Notes: generated by a model not told the origin, from the sequence alone. Shown: positions 13,295 through 21,642, counted from the stretch's first letter. The stretch is DNA of 46,896 nt from Bacteroidia bacterium (GCA_030432655.1 JAUILA010000034.1:1-46896); one strand, 5' to 3'. Program-made: numbers and translations.

Positions 13295-15919
13295 ATGAAG
13301 AGAAGAGAATACATCAAAACCTTTATACTGGGAACGGCTCTGCCTTTCACCGGAATTGGTTCAGCCACCGATTTATTGTCTGCCGGGTTCTTTAACGGGC
13401 CATTCAAAACGTCTTTTGCGAGTGAATGGGACAAGTGGCCGGATATGAAATGGGCCGGTCCGCAGTTCTGGGGAAACCGGCTGCAGGACTGGAAGCTGGA
13501 GAATGGTAAGCTGGTATGCGATTACACAGGACCTGACCGCAGCCTTCACCTGATGACATTACAGAATGCCGCGCCCGCAGGCACAACGGAGATCCGTTGC
13601 AAGGTCAGCTTGCTTAACCCCGGGTACCGTGACCGGGAAACAGGTTGCCTCGGCCTGATGATTGGAGCCAAGGGAATTTTTGATGACTATAGATCCGCCT
13701 CGGTTTTTGGAAAAGGGTTGAAAATAGGACTGTCACCATCCGGTTTGCTGGTAGCCGGCGATCAGAGTTTTGATACAGGCCTGCCCGGACTTCCTGATGA
13801 ATTCGTGATCAGTACCAAAATCTTTGCCGGTAGTTCGCCCGCCAAACTGCATATTGCCATTCTCTCACCGGACGGAAGTGAGACCTGGTTTGAACAGAAG
13901 GATATTTCTGTGACTAAGGAACTTTTAACGGGCAATTTTGCCCTGCTAGCGGATTGCGGACTGCAAAAAGAGCAGGAGGGAAGCCCTGCCGCAGCATTCT
14001 CCGGCTGGGAAATATCAGGCGACGAACTCTACAGCAATGAGCAGCAAATTTACGGACCGATATGTTTCGCCCAATACACCTTACACGATAGTGTACTGAA
14101 GCTGACTGCCCAGTGCATGCCATTTGAGGAGGTCACAGGGCACCGGGTTCTGTTGCAATTCAGGGAGAATGGAGAATGGCGAACGGAATCGGAGTCCACG
14201 CTGTCTCATGCAGGACGAGCTGTACATTTCCGGGTGGAAAACTGGCGGCAGGCGGAAGATATCCCGTACCGGGTCCTGGCAGAAATCCCTGTGGGAGAGG
14301 CCGTCCACCATTATATTTACGAAGGGCTCGTCGCTGCGGAACCGGTTGACAGGGATTCGCTCAAAGTGGCGGTATTCAGCTGCAATGCCCATTATGGGTT
14401 TCCGGACAATGATATTCCGGAAGCACTGGCCAGGCTTGATTATGATGTCTGTGTATTCCTGGGTGATCAGTTCTATGAGAATACAGGAGGGTTCGGTCCG
14501 CAATACACCGGGGAATTTGACAAGACGTGCCTGGATTACCTGCGAAAATGGCTCATGTTTGGCTGGTCGTACCGGGAGTTATTCCGGCGGCGGCCGTGTG
14601 CCATCATTCCTGACGATCATGATGTGTACCACGGCAATGTCTGGGGAGAAGGAGGGAAGCAGGCCGATGTTTCCAGCGGATACGGCAGCAGGGCGCAGGA
14701 TACCGGGGGGTATAAAATGGAACCCGGGTGGGTGAATATGGTGCAGTTTACCCAGACCAGCCACCTGCCTGATCCGGTTGATCCCCGACCGGCAAAAAAT
14801 AACATTGGAGTTTACTTTACGCATTGGCGGTACGGGGGGATCAGCTTTGCCATCCTGGAGGATCGCAAATTCAAGTCTGCTCCTTCGAATGTACTTCCGC
14901 CAGAAGCGGATGTATTCAACGGATGGCTGCATAACAAAGAGTTTAACATTAAAGCGCATACAGATATAAATGCGGAATTGCTCGGACCCAGGCAGGAAGC
15001 CTTTCTGGAGGCATGGGTGAATGACTGGACGGGCAACACCCAGATGAAGGCGGTTTTGTCACAAACGAATTTTGCCACGGTGGCAACCCTTCCCGCAGAT
15101 GCGATCGATGACAGTGTGGTGCCTTCGCTGGATATTCCGGAGAAAGGTGAATACGTGAAAGGGGATATGCCTACGATCGATATGGATTCTAATGGCTGGC
15201 CGGTGGCGATGCGCAACAAGGCATTGGGCATCATGCGTCAAGCCATGGCCTTTCATATTGCGGGTGATCAGCACCTGGCCACCTTTATACAGTATGGTAT
15301 TGATGAATACGGCGATGCGGGTTTTGCCTTTGCCGGACCCGCGCTGAATAACCTCTGGCCGCGGCGGTTCTGGCCGCCGGTTGCAGATATTGATTCACAT
15401 TCTCCCGAAGATCCGGCGTATACCGGCGATCATACCGATGGATTTGGAAATAAATTTACGTTGCATGCTGTCGCTAATCCGTATAAGGGACACCGGGAAC
15501 CTGCGATCCTTCATGACCGGGTGAATGGATACGGACTGGTTACATTTAATAAGAAAGAGCGGACTATCCGTACGGAATGTTTCCGCCGGTTTACGGACCC
15601 GTTATCTGCCGAATCCCAATACGAGGGATGGCCGCAGACAATCAGGCAGGAAGATAATTACTCGGTGGGTGAGAATTTATCATTGCCGCGAATAAAAGTG
15701 GAGACCTCCGGAAACGAGCTGCCTGTACTTAACGTACTGGACGAAGAAGATAAACTTGTTTATGCAGTACGTTTGGCGGATAAGAATTACAATCCCCTGG
15801 TCCGTAATGAAGGGAAATACAGAATTGTACTGAAGGAAACTGATCAGCTTATTTCACATGATTTAGGGATGCATCCGGCCCTTCCGGGAAACAAGGAAAT
15901 AATTGAGGTTACACTTTAA
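13295..15919 (+). CDS. Exported PhoD-like alkaline phosphatase/phosphodiesterase with N-terminal sandwich domain
   Basis: An 874-residue protein, well above the roughly 500-600 usual for PhoD-like enzymes. The N-terminus MKRREYIKTFILGTALP resembles a Tat signal. Residues about 30-250 look like an added lectin-type beta sandwich, and about 255-360 a further beta domain. The metal-binding motifs of the PhoD/calcineurin class are seen at VCVFLGDQFYE (about 385-394), AIIPDDHDVYHGN (about 434-446) and HIAGDQHLATF (about 650-660). The phosphatase region ends around residue 760, followed by a beta-rich tail. Activity would be calcium/iron-dependent phosphate-ester cleavage outside the cytoplasm. It starts 61 bases after the lipoprotein gene and could be the last gene of that operon. 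The exact substrate is not predictable. Confidence 0.85.
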   Translation: MKRREYIKTFILGTALPFTGIGSATDLLSAGFFNGPFKTSFASEWDKWPDMKWAGPQFWGNRLQDWKLENGKLVCDYTGPDRSLHLMTLQNAAPAGTTEIRCKVSLLNPGYRDRETGCLGLMIGAKGIFDDYRSASVFGKGLKIGLSPSGLLVAGDQSFDTGLPGLPDEFVISTKIFAGSSPAKLHIAILSPDGSETWFEQKDISVTKELLTGNFALLADCGLQKEQEGSPAAAFSGWEISGDELYSNEQQIYGPICFAQYTLHDSVLKLTAQCMPFEEVTGHRVLLQFRENGEWRTESESTLSHAGRAVHFRVENWRQAEDIPYRVLAEIPVGEAVHHYIYEGLVAAEPVDRDSLKVAVFSCNAHYGFPDNDIPEALARLDYDVCVFLGDQFYENTGGFGPQYTGEFDKTCLDYLRKWLMFGWSYRELFRRRPCAIIPDDHDVYHGNVWGEGGKQADVSSGYGSRAQDTGGYKMEPGWVNMVQFTQTSHLPDPVDPRPAKNNIGVYFTHWRYGGISFAILEDRKFKSAPSNVLPPEADVFNGWLHNKEFNIKAHTDINAELLGPRQEAFLEAWVNDWTGNTQMKAVLSQTNFATVATLPADAIDDSVVPSLDIPEKGEYVKGDMPTIDMDSNGWPVAMRNKALGIMRQAMAFHIAGDQHLATFIQYGIDEYGDAGFAFAGPALNNLWPRRFWPPVADIDSHSPEDPAYTGDHTDGFGNKFTLHAVANPYKGHREPAILHDRVNGYGLVTFNKKERTIRTECFRRFTDPLSAESQYEGWPQTIRQEDNYSVGENLSLPRIKVETSGNELPVLNVLDEEDKLVYAVRLADKNYNPLVRNEGKYRIVLKETDQLISHDLGMHPALPGNKEIIEVTL

Positions 15920-15984
15920 TTGGTGAGTCATGTCTCAGAGAACTAACCGGGTTCGTATAATTGCTTTTTAGAGATAGTCAGGAA

Positions 15985-16016
15985 TAAAAAAAACTCCGGC
16001 TTTGCGGCCGGAGTTT
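15985..16016 (-). terminator. Bidirectional hairpin terminator between PhoD-like and hemerythrin genes
   Basis: AAACTCCGGC (15991-16000) pairs with GCCGGAGTTT (16007-16016). On the minus strand the stem continues into a run of eight T residues, so it ends the hemerythrin transcript. It may also stop the convergent phosphatase transcript. Confidence 0.85.
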
Positions 16017-16043
16017 CTTCGTGATTGTTGGTTGGTATAATCT

Positions 16044-16481
16044 TCAGGAATCCAGTTCTTCCCGCATTTCCCTGAATTCTTTGCCCAGGGAATCTTTTTT
16101 ATTTTCCGAGAGAACCTTACCGGCCATCTGGAACACTTCGTGTTCTTCTTCATCGAGATGATGCTCAACCAGTTCCTGTAATTTTTTGACAGCCGGAAGC
16201 CAGGCGCTTGAACTGAAGTCAATGTTTTCCATTTTTTCTAACTGTTCATCAATTTCGTGATGCTCATGGATACTGTGCCTGGACTTGTCACGGGTGAGAT
16301 CAGCTTCGATCAGGGGAACGTAGAAATGCTTTTCTTCTGCCTCGGCGTGATTCTGCAGTTCTTCTTTGACTTTCTCAAATAGTTCCCTTCTTCCTTCGCT
16401 GTCTCCTTCTGTCTTTGTAAGAATGGAAAGCAGGGTTCGCTGTTTTTCGTGGTCTTCCTTTATTTCGTCAAAAATCCTCAT
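16044..16481 (-). CDS. Hemerythrin domain protein
   Basis: A 145-residue all-helical cytosolic protein. Iron ligands of the HHE fold can be placed: IKEDHEKQR (His11), LQNHAEAEEKHFYVPL (His and Glu), HEHHEIDEQL, and LVEHHLDEEEHEVF. The family binds a di-iron centre that senses or stores oxygen, or guards against nitric oxide and peroxide. It is followed by a strong terminator and preceded 72 bases upstream by another helical-bundle gene on the same strand, probably co-transcribed. Neighbouring genes across the divergent gap are stress-type. Specific ligand is not known. Confidence 0.88.
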   Translation of the reverse strand: MRIFDEIKEDHEKQRTLLSILTKTEGDSEGRRELFEKVKEELQNHAEAEEKHFYVPLIEADLTRDKSRHSIHEHHEIDEQLEKMENIDFSSSAWLPAVKKLQELVEHHLDEEEHEVFQMAGKVLSENKKDSLGKEFREMREELDS

Positions 16482-16553
16482 ATAAGTTGGGCTTTATAAA
16501 TTGGGGTTAATAAAACAGGAGGCCGGCGGCCCCCTGCTCTGTCGATTCTGGTT

Positions 16554-16994
16554 TTAGTTGATTATTTCTTCAAGCTGTTGAACCTGAATATTCTCCAGTT
16601 CATTGATGTCCATCTGAACTGAATTCCGGTGTTCAATGATCATGGCCTTAAGTTCGCCGCCTAGATACGCATTTCTCAAAATCCTGTCATAAATTATGAG
16701 CAGATTTTGTTCCAGCTTCAGGTGAGTCACTTTATGGTTTTCTGTACTGGGTCTGGCAAACTCGCGGGCAATTGATTTCATCATTGCGTCTTCGAGGCAT
16801 TTGTCACCCATAATTCTTACCTTCTTTTCAAGGTCTGACAATAAACCTTTCCGTTCACTCAATCGCTGAGCTGCCAGATTTTGAATTTCGGGATCCGGTG
16901 CATGTTTTTTAGTGTACTCAAATGTCCCGATAGATTTCAAATGATGATCGACCAGTTCTTTCATCTCCGCCATAAACAGGCTCGCTTTCTTCAT
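16554..16994 (-). CDS. Helical-bundle protein, possibly ferritin-like (DUF2383-like)
   Basis: A 146-residue acidic, all-helical protein without signal peptide. Charged helices contain paired metal-capable residues, such as LVDHHLKSIGTFEYTKKH, ENHKVTHLKLEQ and MIIEHRNSVQMDINELE. The pattern recalls the DUF2383 ferritin-like bundle, but I do not recognise the family with certainty. The gene is upstream of the hemerythrin gene on the same strand. A metal-binding or stress role is inferred from look and location only. The upstream gap to 17291 holds no other gene I can support. Confidence 0.5.
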   Translation of the reverse strand: MKKASLFMAEMKELVDHHLKSIGTFEYTKKHAPDPEIQNLAAQRLSERKGLLSDLEKKVRIMGDKCLEDAMMKSIAREFARPSTENHKVTHLKLEQNLLIIYDRILRNAYLGGELKAMIIEHRNSVQMDINELENIQVQQLEEIIN

Positions 16995-17290
16995 GGTGAT
17001 TTTGGTTGGTTTTGCTTTACCTGGAGAAATAATGATACCAGAAGTGCTGATTTGATAAAACGAACCGACAAAAGGAAGAATGAATTAGTTTACCAGTGCT
17101 ATTACCCGGCAGACGTGCGTTTAAAATATTTTGGCGGGGAAAGGAGGTAAAAATCCGTCCGGGCAGATTTTCCCCATTGTGTAAATAATTTACTCACGGA
17201 AGCCACGGGTTTTGAAGGTTGTCTTGCGCTGTTCCGGAATGTCAATGCCGGAATGATTTTGGCAGTCAAACAGGTAAAAAAGAATCAATT

Positions 17291-17566
17291 ATGAAATTAG
17301 ATGCGCGAAAATGGAATGTTCTCTCCGGAATTATCGTGGTGGCAAGCAGCTATATTGCTTCCAGCCTGGTGAAAAAGACCTGGAAAAAGGTCGGAGACGG
17401 CCGCCCGCCCGAGCACCCGCGATTGCCCACAGCAAATCTGAAAACCGCTATGGTGGTGGCCGGTATCACCGGAATCACCAGTGCGGCCATTAAGTTTGTC
17501 GTGGTACGATTTGCCGGTAAGCAGTGGCGATATTATGGAGGAGAACTTCCTGAGCAGCGCTCGTAA
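17291..17566 (+). CDS. DUF4235 family small membrane protein
   Basis: From the ATG at 17291, with leader AATCAATT, the product has 91 residues. A start at 17219 gives an implausible Cys-rich hydrophilic lead. There are two membrane helices, VLSGIIVVASSYIASSLV and MVVAGITGITSAAIKFVVV, with a basic Trp-containing loop WKKVGDGRPPEHPRL between, and a C-terminal WRYYGGELPE. That is the layout of DUF4235 (two helices, KxxWKKxTGxxPP motif). The function of the family is unknown. It is followed within 13 bases by the DUF2945-like gene, so both probably share a transcript. Confidence 0.7.
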   Translation: MKLDARKWNVLSGIIVVASSYIASSLVKKTWKKVGDGRPPEHPRLPTANLKTAMVVAGITGITSAAIKFVVVRFAGKQWRYYGGELPEQRS

Positions 17567-17578
17567 AATATTTAACCA

Positions 17579-17788
17579 ATGATACGCGAAGGAACAGAAG
17601 TGAAATGGAAATGGGGCAAAGGAACTGCCTCAGGCAAAGTGGTGGAATCCTATACCCACCGGGTGACTAAGAATATTGACGGAAAAAATTTTGTGCGCAA
17701 TGGTTCCCAGTCCGATAAAGCGCTGCTTATCCAACAGGAAGACGGACAAGAGGTGCTGAAACTTGAAAGTGAAGTAGACAGAGACTAG
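17579..17788 (+). CDS. DUF2945 / hypervirulence-associated tudor-like small protein
   Basis: A 69-residue protein, EGTEVKWKWGKGTASGKVVE then HRVTKNIDGKNFVRNGSQSD and LIQQEDGQEVLKLESEV. This is the conserved pattern of DUF2945 (VxWxWGxGTAxGxV, then RNGSxxNPAYxIxQxDG), a tudor-like beta fold of unknown role widely found in stress and general-response clusters. It begins 12 bases after the DUF4235 gene and ends nine bases before the reductase gene. Confidence 0.8.
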   Translation: MIREGTEVKWKWGKGTASGKVVESYTHRVTKNIDGKNFVRNGSQSDKALLIQQEDGQEVLKLESEVDRD

Positions 17789-17797
17789 AATAAGCAA

Positions 17798-18508
17798 ATG
17801 AAACAATCGAATTTTTCCGGATTAAGGGTAGTTTTTGTGAATTGTACCCTGAAGAAATCGACAGAAACAAGTCATACGGCAGGGATCTGGTCGATCAGTA
17901 AACAGATTCTTGATGAAGAGAAGGTGGAACATGAGGAGATTCGGTTTGCAGATTATGTGGTGCCACCCGGCGTACAGCCCGATATGACCGAACACGGATT
18001 TGATCGTGATGATTGGCCCGACTTATATGAACGAATCATGAAATCCGATATTCTGATAGTAGGCAGTCCCATCTGGCTGGGTGAAAGATCTTCCGTGTGT
18101 TCACGCTTTATCGAACGGATTTATTCCATGAGCGCTATGACCAATAAGAAAGGACAGTATGCCTACTATGGCAAAGTGGGTGGCGCAATTATTTCCGGAA
18201 ATGAGGATGGGCTGAAACATGTCGGTCAGAGTATTCTGTATGCATTACAGCATGTGGGTTACACTATACCCCCACAAGCTGATTCAGGCTGGATCGGGGA
18301 AGCCGGCCCCGGACCCAGTTATCTCGATGAAGGATCCGGAGCTTCCAAAAATGATTTTACCAACCGCAACGTTACTTTTATGACCTATAATATGCTGCAC
18401 CTGGCGAACCTGTATCGTCAAAGTGATGGTATTCCTGCTTACGGTAATGTTCCCGGAGAATGGGAAGATGGTAAGCGGTGGGGGTTCAGTAATCCTGAAT
18501 ACCGATGA
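17798..18508 (+). CDS. Flavodoxin-like NAD(P)H-dependent reductase
   Basis: A 236-residue soluble protein. The N-terminal strand LRVVFVNCTLKKSTETSHT is the FMN phosphate-binding loop of the NADPH-dependent FMN reductase fold. DILIVGSPIWLGERSSV (about 88-104) is the second flavin loop, and GKVGGAIISGNEDGLKHVG (about 128-146) the third. The remainder is family-like (GWIGEAGPGPSYL). It should bind FMN and reduce quinones or other electron acceptors. It is third in the DUF4235, DUF2945 run. Substrate unknown. Confidence 0.8.
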   Translation: MKQSNFSGLRVVFVNCTLKKSTETSHTAGIWSISKQILDEEKVEHEEIRFADYVVPPGVQPDMTEHGFDRDDWPDLYERIMKSDILIVGSPIWLGERSSVCSRFIERIYSMSAMTNKKGQYAYYGKVGGAIISGNEDGLKHVGQSILYALQHVGYTIPPQADSGWIGEAGPGPSYLDEGSGASKNDFTNRNVTFMTYNMLHLANLYRQSDGIPAYGNVPGEWEDGKRWGFSNPEYR

Positions 18509-18639
18509 CTGGCGGGTATTTTGGTAACAATTTGAGAAAACACATCCCCATAAATCAAACGCATTTCTTCCAATTATAATGATTTAAGCACGAGGCAGGG
18601 ATTTTGCCATATGTCATGTAAACAAAACCTAAACGTGAT

Positions 18640-18795
18640 ATGGGCATTATTGAAATTATACTTGCATTACTTCTTCCGCCGGTAGCTGTTGCACTGCGAC
18701 ACGGTATCGGGAAAGATTTTCTGATCAACGTATTGCTGACACTTCTGGGATGGATTCCCGGGGTGATTCATGCATTCTACGTTTTGAGCAAGTAG
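18640..18795 (+). CDS. Pmp3/YqaE family small membrane protein
   Basis: A 51-residue protein below the usual size cut for gene calling. It begins MGIIEIILALLLPPVAVAL and continues DFLINVLLTLLGWIPGVIHA, the two membrane helices of the Pmp3/YqaE (UPF0057) family including the LLPPVAV and LGWIPGxIHA signatures. Members are linked to membrane-potential and salt or cold stress. It starts 131 bases after the reductase gene. The initiating ATG is the only one in this position and the stop is TAG at 18793-18795. Confidence 0.85.
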   Translation: MGIIEIILALLLPPVAVALRHGIGKDFLINVLLTLLGWIPGVIHAFYVLSK

Positions 18796-18862
18796 ACATA
18801 AGGCCTCAAAGGGCCTCAGCAGTTTTGCCTTTAATACACCTTGTGTACTAAACCTGTGAAAA

Positions 18863-19303
18863 ATGCTAACTAAAATAAACAATATATTACTGACAACCGG
18901 AATTGCTGTGGCGATATTGATCAGCCTTAACAGCTTCCAGCTGATAGGAGGCGAAGAGCCTGTTCATTTGGATTCGCCTTACTATACTGTAAAAGACAGT
19001 TTGGTTCAAACGATCCGCTCATTTGATACATTCTCAGAGCTTTACCTTGATAAACTGACCAACTTTGACCAGAATTCTGCGTACCGCTATACCGGATATA
19101 CGAACTTCTTAAGGACCAAAATTCATGGTCATCAGTCGGATCTTTCATCGCTGATGCTTACGTGGCAAAATAGTGATGTAGCTGCCTGGGACCAGGACAG
19201 TTCGGCCTTTAACAAGGAGTTTATCATTCAGAAAAAGGAAGGAGTTGAAATCAGGGAGGAGACGGTAACCTTTCTGAACGTGCACCGAAATGTAAGAAGA
19301 TAA
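18863..19303 (+). CDS. Hypothetical exported or membrane-anchored protein
   Basis: A 146-residue protein with a hydrophobic N-terminus (NNILLTTGIAVAILISLNS) that may be an uncleaved anchor or signal peptide. The remainder is hydrophilic and shows no motif I recognise. It contains YTVKDSLVQTIRSFDTFSEL and a C-terminal segment with two basic residues before the stop. It lies between YqaE and the kinase gene, all on the plus strand. Function unknown. Confidence 0.55.
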   Translation: MLTKINNILLTTGIAVAILISLNSFQLIGGEEPVHLDSPYYTVKDSLVQTIRSFDTFSELYLDKLTNFDQNSAYRYTGYTNFLRTKIHGHQSDLSSLMLTWQNSDVAAWDQDSSAFNKEFIIQKKEGVEIREETVTFLNVHRNVRR

Positions 19304-19403
19304 TTAATCGTGACCTATTTCCCCACGGTTTTCATCAATTCGGGAATGCTATTCTACATGAAGGACAAAAAAAACCCTTTTAAACAACATATTGGAATGG
19401 CAA

Positions 19404-19411
19404 TATTTTTG
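19404..19411 (+). promoter_or_regulatory. Candidate Bacteroidota -7 element before the histidine kinase
   Basis: TATTTTTG matches TAnnTTTG and sits 53 bases before the kinase ATG, inside a GGCAA-TATTT-TTGCC dyad. A TTTT tract 22 bases upstream is a poor -33 element. Weak evidence. Confidence 0.3.
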
Positions 19412-19464
19412 CCTGTTTGTCGTAAGTATTAATATGACTAGACCGGCACCTGAACAAAAAAACT

Positions 19465-20256
19465 ATGTTTATAAATCATCCAATTCCAATGAGAAGTGCT
19501 GACCATATAAAGAAGACGGAGGCTGTCAGGGGAAAGAGCACTGATTCAGGAGCTCAGAATACACCGGTTACCGATTCATCCATTTCACAGGATGATACGA
19601 TGATCTACACCTTAGCCCATGATATAAAATCACCCATTAACCAGGTGGAAGGGCTGTTGGTGATTGCCAGCAAAATGAGTGATAATGAAGACATGCAGAA
19701 TATTTTGCAAATGGCATTATCGGCAAACCGTAAATTATCCGCTAAGGTGAATGAGATGCTGGATATGAATATTCGCGAGAAAAATCATGAGGAGTTTTGT
19801 CTCGGAAGCATGGTGGCCGATCTGTGGGGATCGATATCTAATACAGATGAATCCACCACCATAAAATTAATCCACCAGTGCCGCCTGGATAACGATATTA
19901 AGGCCGACCGCATCAGGGTAAAATCTATTCTGCAAAACCTTATTGAGAATGCGATTAAATACCGAAATCCTGATAATACCAGTCATTCTATATTAATTAA
20001 CTCAGGCAGGGAAGATAATATGCTCGTTATCAAAGTTACTGATAACGGTATGGGCATACATTCTGATAATCTTGACCGGATATTCAGTGCCTCATTCCAG
20101 GAAGACAATACAAAGAACGGCCACGGTATGGGATTGTACCTGGCCAGGAGAAATGCACAAACTATGGGCGGCGACCTGAAGGTACAAAGCAAATACAGGG
20201 AAGGAACGACATTTACACTTACCATACCCTTCCGTGGTTCAGCAGCAGCTGCCTGA
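19465..20256 (+). CDS. Soluble histidine kinase without sensor domain
   Basis: A 263-residue protein with no membrane segment. After a 45-residue variable start the dimerisation box YTLAHDIKSPINQVEGLL places the phosphoacceptor at His52. The ATPase domain has N box LIENAIKYRN (about 155-165), G1 DNGMGI (about 193) and G2 GHGMGLYLARR (about 215-225). It therefore can autophosphorylate, but its input domain and receiver partner are not encoded next to it. Orphan kinases like this often act on a distant or shared receiver. The terminator follows within 31 bases. Confidence 0.85.
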   Translation: MFINHPIPMRSADHIKKTEAVRGKSTDSGAQNTPVTDSSISQDDTMIYTLAHDIKSPINQVEGLLVIASKMSDNEDMQNILQMALSANRKLSAKVNEMLDMNIREKNHEEFCLGSMVADLWGSISNTDESTTIKLIHQCRLDNDIKADRIRVKSILQNLIENAIKYRNPDNTSHSILINSGREDNMLVIKVTDNGMGIHSDNLDRIFSASFQEDNTKNGHGMGLYLARRNAQTMGGDLKVQSKYREGTTFTLTIPFRGSAAAA

Positions 20257-20286
20257 TATAAGACTTTTAGTAGTGGTTACGGGAAT

Positions 20287-20319
20287 AGAGCCTTTCGAAC
20301 GATTGGCTCTTTTCTTTTG
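20287..20319 (+). terminator. Terminator after histidine kinase
   Basis: AGAGCC (20287-20292) pairs with GGCTCT (20305-20310) around a 12-base loop, followed by TTTCTTTT. Confidence 0.6.
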
Positions 20320-20331
20320 TAGGGGGGTCTA

Positions 20332-20887
20332 ATGTACAGTTGGAGGGTAGAGCATACAGTGTGTGAAGATAAAAATTCTGTCACCCCCGTCCGCGATCTT
20401 CATTGAGTGATGATACCCCCAAACGGGGGTCTGGGATCGAAGATCCCCGGTAAGCTGAAATAGTAGGCTGGTAATCTGTAAATACGAAGGATACTTTCCC
20501 TAGCTACTGGATACCCGGTTCCGCTACGCAGCCCGGGGATGACAATGTGTAGATACATGTCACCCCCGTCGGTTAACGAACCCTGTCACCCCCGTCCGTT
20601 GGCTTGATCGAGTGATAATAACCCCAAACGGGGGTCTGGGATGTATGTACAGTTGGAGGGTAGAGCATACAGTGTGTGAAGATAAAAATTCTGTCACCCC
20701 CGTCCGTTGACGAACCCTGTCACCCCCGTCCGTTGGTTTGATCGAGTGATAATACCTCCAAACGGGGGTCTGAACCGAAGGTTCCGGTAGATTTGAAGAG
20801 TACCGGTCGTAGCGAAAGGACGCTACGACCATCTCCGTTTCCATAGCTGCGGGATCCCCGGTTCCGCTACGCAGCCCGGGGATGACA
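20332..20887 (+). repeat. Array of interspersed hairpin repeats (REP-like mosaic), copy set 1
   Basis: No gene is supported in 20257-20967. The tract holds three copies of a hairpin unit starting TGTCACCCCCGTCCG and ending ACGGGGGTCTG (20379-20433, 20584-20640, 20718-20772), with the inner motif TTGATCGAGTGATAATACC. There are two copies of a second hairpin in which CCCGGTTCCGCTACGCAGCC is followed by CGGGGATGACA (20509-20544 and 20851-20887), and a perfect 10-bp stem GGTCGTAGCG/CGCTACGACC (20805-20830). A 62-base stretch is repeated exactly at 20332-20393 and 20645-20706. The same units recur reversed near 26.7-27.0 kb. Orientation given is arbitrary. A short open frame in this tract is just repeat sequence. 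Confidence 0.85.
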
Positions 20888-20891
20888 GTTG

Positions 20892-20966
20892 CAGTTCTCG
20901 CACTTCATCTCTTTCTCCCTCTGCACTCCTTCTCTTTCTCCTTCTCCCTCTCCTTCCCCTACTCTT
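20892..20966. repeat. Pyrimidine-rich tract of CTCCTTCTCC-type repeats, copy 1
   Basis: An almost pure C/T stretch with repeated TCTCCCTCTGCACTC and CTTCTCC words, ending two bases before the stop of the DUF502 gene. Read with that gene, it is a purine-rich 3' tail. A near twin with the same words lies at 26985-27066. Confidence 0.65.
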
Positions 20967-20967
20967 G

Positions 20968-21642
20968 TCAGCTCACCTCTCCAACCGTATGATCCCTCTC
21001 CGGCTTCTCATCATAAGTCAGTTTTTTGGTAAGGTTCTTAAACAACTTACCGGAGCCTGTACCCATCCCGACAATGGTTTGCATGGCAATTTGCGGCGGG
21101 ATATCGACAAGTACTGCCCGTGAAACAGGGACATGATAAATATTTCCGTTCATTGGGTTAGGAGCGGTAGGTACAAACACGGTAAGGTATTTCCCCTCGA
21201 TTTCTTCCGCGACAAAGCCGGTCAGCTGGATCCCTGAATCGTAAATATCAATCAGGACCACCTTGGAGAAGGGAAGTTCCTTCATTCCGGCAAACTGGTA
21301 GATCAGCTCACTGATCTGCGCGTATAATGGAATGCGGTGCAGGACGCTTTTTTCAAGCCTTCGCACAATCCGCTTCCCGGACCGCGTCCGCATGGTCATG
21401 CCTAATGACAGAATAATGAAAAACAGGATCAGTGCAGAAAGAATGTGAACAATCCAGTGCGGTTCGTCCGTTCCGGGATCAATCATCCGGCTGATAGGTT
21501 CGAGTATGTCGAACAGAAAGTCAAAAGCTAATTTGAACAAGAATAATATTATTACCAGGGGTAACAGTGTCAGGATTCCGCGGATCAGCGTTTTCCCAAT
21601 TAGCGGTCCCGGCTGGTCATTTGATTTGCTTTTTGATTGCAT
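20968..21642 (-). CDS. DUF502 family inner-membrane protein
   Basis: A 224-residue protein with two membrane helices near the N-terminus (GILTLLPLVIILFLFKLAF and IVHILSALILFFIILSLGM). A conserved cytoplasmic region follows: LHRIPLYAQISELIYQFAGM, then VLIDIYDSGIQLTGFVAEE, TVFVPTAPNPMNGNIYHVPV and TIVGMGTGSG. These are the hallmark segments of DUF502, where PTxPNPxSG is the best-conserved motif. Family function is not established. It stands alone between the repeat array and the LytTR regulator. Confidence 0.85.
   Translation of the reverse strand: MQSKSKSNDQPGPLIGKTLIRGILTLLPLVIILFLFKLAFDFLFDILEPISRMIDPGTDEPHWIVHILSALILFFIILSLGMTMRTRSGKRIVRRLEKSVLHRIPLYAQISELIYQFAGMKELPFSKVVLIDIYDSGIQLTGFVAEEIEGKYLTVFVPTAPNPMNGNIYHVPVSRAVLVDIPPQIAMQTIVGMGTGSGKLFKNLTKKLTYDEKPERDHTVGEVS

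Noticed and set aside
14124-14735. 203-codon frame inside the PhoD-like gene
   Set aside because: The main frame carries the metal motifs; this one is Arg/Gly-rich by composition.
20560-20844. 94-codon minus-strand frame
   Set aside because: It consists of repeat units and would encode a repetitive peptide without family.
20332-20887. CRISPR array
   Set aside because: Units are hairpins of differing size with irregular spacing and no unique spacers; no cas genes nearby.
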